Origin: QQUD01 sp039029915
GTDB taxonomy: Bacteria > Chloroflexota > Anaerolineae > Promineifilales > Promineifilaceae
DNA length: 9,888 nt
Assembly: GCA_039029915.1 (NCBI GenBank)
Contig: JBCCFD010000302.1
Coordinates: 1-9,888 of the forward strand
Direction: 5' to 3'
Shown here one piece after another: positions 7,045 through 9,888 of this stretch (its first letter is position 1; each line of letters starts with the position of its first letter). Below the pieces are notes generated by a model. That model saw only the letters and a list, made by a program, of their open reading frames with translations, was not told the origin of the DNA and did no database searches. Made by a program: the position numbers and the translations under genes.

Positions 7045-7770
7045 TTAAAAATTCTTCGATCTAAATGGTTACGATGGACATTGCTTGTTGGATTATTGGC
7101 AGTAGCCGCCGTATTCAGCTACATCTCTCTTGCTAGCCGTAACTTTCGCACCCGCGTCAGCCGAATTGGCCCTTTTATGAGTAATCCTGCCGATTATGAT
7201 GATTGGGTCTTGATTGGTGGTGAACGGTGTGGAAACGCCCCCTTTCTCATTCCCAGTTCGGGTTATCTTGGGGTAGCGTGGAATGATGGGGTGGCCCCGC
7301 TGTATCAGCACACGGGTTTCGATTTTTTTAGCCCCGATGGCGCAGACAACGTCACGCCCATCTACGCCGTTTATGATGGGTTTTTAACTCGTGAAGACCA
7401 TTGGCGCAGTGCGGTTATCATTCGCCATCCAGACTTTGATGAACTGCCTGCCATTGTGGGAGACGAAAAAATTTGGACTTACTACACGCATATGGCGTCT
7501 CAAGACGGCACGGAAAGCTTTATTTCTGAAGAATTTCCCCGCGGTACTCGCGAAAAGTTTGTGGAGGCAGGTACGCTGCTGGGGTATCAAGGTTCTTGGG
7601 CAGGCACGGCCGAACGGGATATGTCCCGCCATCTTCATTTATCAATTGTTAAGTCAGACAACAACGGAGCCTACCTCAACGAAACCGAGATCGCGAACAC
7701 CTTCGATCCCACCCCATTTTTTGGTCTCACCATGAGAGACGATGGCATTATTCAATGTTTAGAGAGCTAG
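7042..7770 (+). CDS. Membrane-anchored M23 (LytM-type) metallopeptidase-like protein
   Basis: M23 peptidases are zinc enzymes that cut peptide cross-links of peptidoglycan or related glycyl bonds outside the cytoplasm. The product is 242 aa: a short basic N-terminus, one hydrophobic helix (about 12-30) acting as anchor or uncleaved signal, then an extracytoplasmic domain. The zinc motif HxxxD is His90-Asp94 (HTGFD). His150 lies in TYYTHM, the usual YxHM position. HLHLSI gives His197 and the zinc ligand His199, preceded by GTLLGYQGSWAGTAERDMSRHLHL, which corresponds to the family's GxxIGxxGxTGxSxGxHLHF. So all expected ligands are present, though the motif spacing is more divergent than in LytM itself. 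The domain is minimal, with no LysM or SH3 wall-binding module. The stop codon TAG lies in the first unit of a heptamer array. It is transcribed convergently with the metallo-hydrolase gene. The fold call is strong; the actual substrate is unknown. Confidence 0.85.
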   Translation: MLKILRSKWLRWTLLVGLLAVAAVFSYISLASRNFRTRVSRIGPFMSNPADYDDWVLIGGERCGNAPFLIPSSGYLGVAWNDGVAPLYQHTGFDFFSPDGADNVTPIYAVYDGFLTREDHWRSAVIIRHPDFDELPAIVGDEKIWTYYTHMASQDGTESFISEEFPRGTREKFVEAGTLLGYQGSWAGTAERDMSRHLHLSIVKSDNNGAYLNETEIANTFDPTPFFGLTMRDDGIIQCLES

Positions 7771-7788
7771 AGTGTAGAGTATAGAGCG
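7768..7788. repeat. Three tandem TAGAGNN heptamers overlapping the M23 stop codon
   Basis: TAGAGTG (7768-7774), TAGAGTA (7775-7781) and TAGAGCG (7782-7788) are in register, with a preceding TAGAGAGC (7760-7767) one base longer. The M23 stop codon TAG is the first three bases of the first unit, so the array has touched the end of the reading frame. Confidence 0.6.
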
Positions 7789-7797
7789 AGAGGGAAT

Positions 7798-7825
7798 TGC
7801 AACCTGCAACTCGCAACTTGCAACT
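7798..7825. repeat. Four tandem YGCAACY heptamers between convergent genes
   Basis: TGCAACC, TGCAACT, CGCAACT and TGCAACT follow one another without gaps (7798-7804, 7805-7811, 7812-7818, 7819-7825). The array lies ten bases after the TAGAGNN array in the 86-bp gap between the M23 and metallo-hydrolase stop codons. No hairpin terminator is visible in this gap. Confidence 0.85.
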
Positions 7826-7856
7826 TCTACCTTTCCTACCACCCGATACCCAGCGC

Positions 7857-8663
7857 CTAAATCTCCACCTTCAACGCCTCACGAATCATGTTCCGCTTAG
7901 AAATATTGAGCCCTGTAGACCTGGCCATCGCCTCCTCTGGACCCAATAGCTCTACCACAATTTGCTCAACAGAAGCCCCTTTTTCGTGAAGAGATTGAGC
8001 CTCGTAACAGAGCTGTTTTAGGTTGTTAAGCTTATCAATCAACGGCTGGGCTCCTTCTTCAACAGGACCACGATGCGCGCAAAAAATGACGTCAAAATCA
8101 AGCGTGATTAGTTTTTCTAAGCTGTCCATCAAATGCTGCAGATTTTCGTCACTGCGCAGCATCTTTATCTTTCGTGCAATGAACATATCGGCTGTAAAGA
8201 GCCAACCTGGCTCTGGGAAATAGAGGCAGTGTAAATCTTTGGCGTGACCAGGCGTGTGAACGGCCGTTACGTTCATCCCATTCACCAGCGTCATCTGTTG
8301 AGGCAGCGGTTGTGTTTCTACAGGGTCCAATTTCCCCCAAATAATCTGCTGAATCAGGGGAATACGAAACCCATTGGCCAGCTTTTTTCGGCCTAATTCT
8401 GGGGCATAGGGCACAAGACGATTGGCTTTGGCAATCTTTGCCGCATTCCCGCTGTGATCTTCATGGTGATGCGTTAGCAACAGCTCCTTGACTGGTGCTT
8501 CACTCACAAACTCACGGGTCACCCGCCACTGATTGGTCGGGCCACAATCGATCAAGGTTCCCCCAATGCGATAAATAATAAAGGTGCTGGTTAAGCTCCA
8601 ATTAAACCGCCCCACTTTGGCACCCGTGACTCCTTGACATTCATATCGCTTCCGTATTGGCAT
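7857..8663 (-). CDS. Metallo-beta-lactamase-fold hydrolase (glyoxalase II / LACTB2-like)
   Basis: This is a binuclear-metal hydrolase of the metallo-beta-lactamase superfamily, probably cytoplasmic as there is no signal peptide. Numbered from the ATG at 8663 (268 aa), the signature HxHxDH is His65-His67-Asp69-His70 in LTHHHEDHSG. His140 lies in HTPGHAKD, bridging Asp159 in FTADMF and His197 in FCAHRG, so the full metal set is intact. Residues about 198-268 form a helical tail ending in ISKRNMIREALK, like the winged-helix tail of LACTB2-type proteins. Substrates of this branch range from thioesters to RNA and cannot be read from the sequence. Start: two adjacent ATGs (8666, 8663). GGAG at 8673-8670 is 6 nt from the second but only 3 nt from the first, so I prefer the second. 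It carries its own promoter and is convergent with the M23 gene. Confidence 0.9.
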   Translation of the reverse strand: MPIRKRYECQGVTGAKVGRFNWSLTSTFIIYRIGGTLIDCGPTNQWRVTREFVSEAPVKELLLTHHHEDHSGNAAKIAKANRLVPYAPELGRKKLANGFRIPLIQQIIWGKLDPVETQPLPQQMTLVNGMNVTAVHTPGHAKDLHCLYFPEPGWLFTADMFIARKIKMLRSDENLQHLMDSLEKLITLDFDVIFCAHRGPVEEGAQPLIDKLNNLKQLCYEAQSLHEKGASVEQIVVELLGPEEAMARSTGLNISKRNMIREALKVEI

Positions 8664-8666
8664 CAT

Positions 8667-8690
8667 TCACTCCAAGCCCAAATTATAACA
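8667..8690 (-). promoter_or_regulatory. Extended -10 promoter and Shine-Dalgarno site of the metallo-hydrolase gene
   Basis: Read on the minus strand, TGTTATAAT (8690-8682) is an extended -10 element with a perfect TATAAT, which can work without a -35 box; none is evident. Transcription would start near 8675. GGAG (8673-8670) follows at once, giving a very short leader and favouring the ATG at 8663. Confidence 0.5.
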
Positions 8691-8740
8691 AATGCACGGA
8701 GCAAAACATTAGGATATAGTTCAAATAATTACGGTGAGAG

Positions 8741-8829
8741 CTAGCGTGTAGGCTAGTATTTCACTCCAGAAGTCTGCTAAATGTTTTGGTAAAGCGAAAT
8801 ACTCAGCAGTTTTCTGGAAGGATCTAGCC
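8741..8829. repeat. Imperfect long hairpin in the divergent spacer
   Basis: Nested inverted repeats: GGCTAG (8751-8756) with CTAGCC (8824-8829), CCAGAA (8766-8771) with TTCTGG (8812-8817), and CTGCT (8774-8778) with AGCAG (8805-8809) around a 26-nt loop. A competing stem is AGTATTTC (8755-8762) with GAAATACT (8796-8803). CTAGC (8741-8745) can also pair with GCTAG (8752-8756). It lies between the hydrolase promoter and the possible small ORF. Switching between the two folds, a small RNA, or a decayed miniature element are all possible. Confidence 0.5.
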
Positions 8830-8832
8830 GAC

Positions 8833-8869
8833 TATTATGTAAACAACTGGAAAGCTACCCTAGAGGGAG
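8833..8869 (+). promoter_or_regulatory. Possible -10 box TATTAT and ribosome binding site GGGAG
   Basis: TATTAT (8833-8838) would place a transcript start near 8845. GGGAG (8865-8869) lies 7 nt before the ATG at 8877, one of the best Shine-Dalgarno matches in this window. Together they could express the small ORF and the acyl-CoA synthetase gene. No convincing -35 box is visible. Confidence 0.3.
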
Positions 8870-8876
8870 ATATTCG

Positions 8877-9041
8877 ATGAGACAAAATGATTTTCATCAA
8901 TCACAAAATTGGATAAACGCCTCCTTCATCAAATATGCCCCCAAACACCTTCACCCCAATCACCTAAATTACCCAATTACCCAGTTATCTAGTTACCCAG
9001 TCACCCAACTACTAATAATTACCAAACATCAATCCCTATGA
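8877..9041 (+). CDS. Possible small ORF, 54 codons, coupled by ATGA to the acyl-CoA synthetase gene
   Basis: ATG at 8877, stop TGA at 9039-9041. The stop overlaps the next gene's ATG as ATGA, the usual layout for translational coupling, and GGGAG lies 7 nt upstream of the start. The predicted peptide is rich in Asn, Gln, His, Thr and Pro, with no hydrophobic signal or known motif. About a third of it (residues 28-46) is encoded by the octamer array, whose 8-bp unit shifts the frame each repeat. That would be odd for a conserved protein. It could be a leader peptide whose only role is to bring ribosomes to the next start, or an accidental ORF. I give it low confidence because composition and repeats argue against a functional product. 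Confidence 0.3.
   Translation: MRQNDFHQSQNWINASFIKYAPKHLHPNHLNYPITQLSSYPVTQLLIITKHQSL
8959..9014. repeat. Seven diverged tandem octamers (consensus ARTTACCC)
   Basis: Units in register: AATCACCT, AATTACCC, AATTACCC, AGTTATCT, AGTTACCC, AGTCACCC, AACTACTA. The array ends 23 bases before the acyl-CoA synthetase start and lies inside the possible small ORF. The minus strand carries four GGG runs with loops of 5, 13 and 5 bases, which could form a weak G-quadruplex on the template strand. Confidence 0.8.
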
Positions 9042-9888
9042 ACCTATCTCCCCTTTTCCAAGCCAAGTCCATCGCCGTTGTTGGCGCCAGCAATAAACCA
9101 AACAGCTTCGGCGGTCAGGTTGTTAAAAATCTTGTTGAATACGGTTTTGAGGGCCAGATTATTGGGGTACATCCTCGAGAAACGGCCGTTTATAATCAAC
9201 CCTGCTATCCATCCCTAACTGCCATCCCTGAACCACCTCACTGCATCGCGCTCGCCATTGCCAACCACCATCTCATTCGTACCCTCACTGAGGCGGGTGA
9301 ACTCGGCATCAAAGCGGCCGTTGTTTTTGGAGATCCCACCGTTGGGGCTGGACGTGCACCCGAGCTTGAGGGAGAGATCAATGAGCTAGCTCACAGATAC
9401 GGTATCGCGGTTGTGGGTGCAAACGGCATGGGATATTACGCTTTGCCACACAAGATTGTTGTTTCGGGCTACCCAGTTGACCCCAATATGCCCAGTGGAA
9501 ACGTCGCTCTTATTACCCACAGCGGCACCGTCTTCGACTCAATGACCCAAAACAACCGGGACGTCTTCTTCAACTACGTTGTCTCCGGTGGCAATGAAAC
9601 GGTTCTGACCGCCGCCGACTATCTCAGCTACGTACTGGAAGACCCTACCACTAAAGCGGTAGCCATGTATTTGGAAACGGTGCGCAATCCTGAAAAGTTT
9701 GTGGCGGCCTTAGAAACGGCCGTCACCCAACAAATCCCCATCATCGCCCTCAAAACGGGCCTCAGCGAGCGGGGCCAAGCCATGACTCAGGCCCACACGG
9801 GCGCACTGGCTGGCGGCGCCGAAGCGTACGCCGCTCTCTTTGAAAAGTACGGCGTCCGGCAGGTATTTACCCTTGACGAAATGATGGA
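9038..9888 (+). CDS. ADP-forming acyl-CoA synthetase-type protein (CoA-binding and ligase domains; C-terminus outside window)
   Basis: Members of this family convert acyl-CoA, ADP and phosphate to free acid, ATP and CoA, or the reverse, through a phosphohistidine; they are relatives of succinyl-CoA synthetase. The first 283 residues are visible. Residues 8-135 are the Rossmann CoA-binding domain, starting SIAVVGAS, with GANGMG (127-132) where the family usually has GPNxxG. Residues 150-283 are the succinyl-CoA-ligase-like domain, with ITHSG (159-163) in place of the usual ITQSG. His253 in HTGALAG matches the alpha-subunit histidine that is phosphorylated. The beta/ATP-grasp part, if fused, lies beyond the edge. 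The start at 9038 has no Shine-Dalgarno of its own; it overlaps the stop of a small ORF, so it may be translated by coupling. Two ACGGCCGT copies lie in the gene. Family call strong, acyl substrate unknown. Confidence 0.9.
   Translation, partial: MNLSPLFQAKSIAVVGASNKPNSFGGQVVKNLVEYGFEGQIIGVHPRETAVYNQPCYPSLTAIPEPPHCIALAIANHHLIRTLTEAGELGIKAAVVFGDPTVGAGRAPELEGEINELAHRYGIAVVGANGMGYYALPHKIVVSGYPVDPNMPSGNVALITHSGTVFDSMTQNNRDVFFNYVVSGGNETVLTAADYLSYVLEDPTTKAVAMYLETVRNPEKFVAALETAVTQQIPIIALKTGLSERGQAMTQAHTGALAGGAEAYAALFEKYGVRQVFTLDEMM

Larger units (their letters stand above)
130..9723. repeat. Fifteen dispersed copies of the palindrome ACGGCCGT (HIP1-like)
   Basis: Exact copies of ACGGCCGT start at 130, 432, 1949, 2222, 2908, 3546, 4327, 5147, 5818, 6073, 6202, 6555, 8260, 9182 and 9716; six of these extend to AACGGCCGTT. 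Near-copies with one or two changes lie at 1213, 3868, 3884, 5803, 7606 and 9314. A random octamer is expected about 0.15 times here. All exact copies lie in coding DNA but in all three frames: Thr-Ala-Val (7), Asn-Gly-Arg (5) and x-Arg-Pro (3). That argues for selection or a mutational process acting on DNA, not on protein. The span given is from first to last copy, not one continuous element. Confidence 0.9.

Noticed and set aside
7798..9014. CRISPR array
   Set aside because: The repeats are 7-8 bp and contiguous, with no spacers and no cas genes.

Overview
The window (about 9.9 kb, roughly half G+C by eye) looks like chromosomal DNA of a free-living bacterium. I suspect a member of the Chloroflexota (Anaerolineae-like). 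The hints are a tricorn-type protease, a long eukaryote-like PurH, genes without Shine-Dalgarno sequences, and intergenic DNA rich in short repeats. No taxonomic marker gene is present, so this is inference. There is no phage, conjugation, defence or CRISPR machinery.

Layout: (1) 1-1082, minus strand, the N-terminal 360 residues of a lipoprotein that runs off the left edge. (2) 1083-1417, a divergent intergenic region holding a four-part inverted-repeat cluster. (3) 1418-3175, plus strand, purH. (4) 3176-3510, a convergent intergenic region holding a GGGGATT heptamer array, an inverted pair of CTTCGACAAGCTCAG-type repeats, and a 153-bp palindromic MITE-like element whose apparent target duplication covers the stop codon of the next gene. 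(5) 3511-6798, minus strand, a tricorn-type S41 protease of about 1095 residues. (6) 6799-7041, a divergent spacer with a strong two-part hairpin. (7) 7042-7770, plus strand, a membrane-anchored M23/LytM-type metallopeptidase. (8) 7771-7856, heptamer arrays. (9) 7857-8663, minus strand, a metallo-beta-lactamase-fold hydrolase. (10) 8664-9037, a divergent region with a convincing promoter for the hydrolase, an imperfect hairpin, and a possible 54-codon small ORF that overlaps the next start as ATGA. (11) 9038-9888, plus strand, the N-terminal 283 residues of an ADP-forming acyl-CoA synthetase-type protein that runs off the right edge.

The genes do not form one pathway: IMP synthesis, peptide degradation, cell-wall or envelope peptidase, a metal-dependent hydrolase, and acyl-CoA/ATP interconversion. 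Almost every gene is its own transcription unit, alternating in strand.

The most striking signal is not a gene. The palindromic octamer ACGGCCGT occurs 15 times, about 100-fold above a uniform-base expectation. It falls in all three reading frames of five of the six main genes and behaves like a highly iterated palindrome of the cyanobacterial HIP1 kind. The second is the MITE-like element at the end of the tricorn gene.
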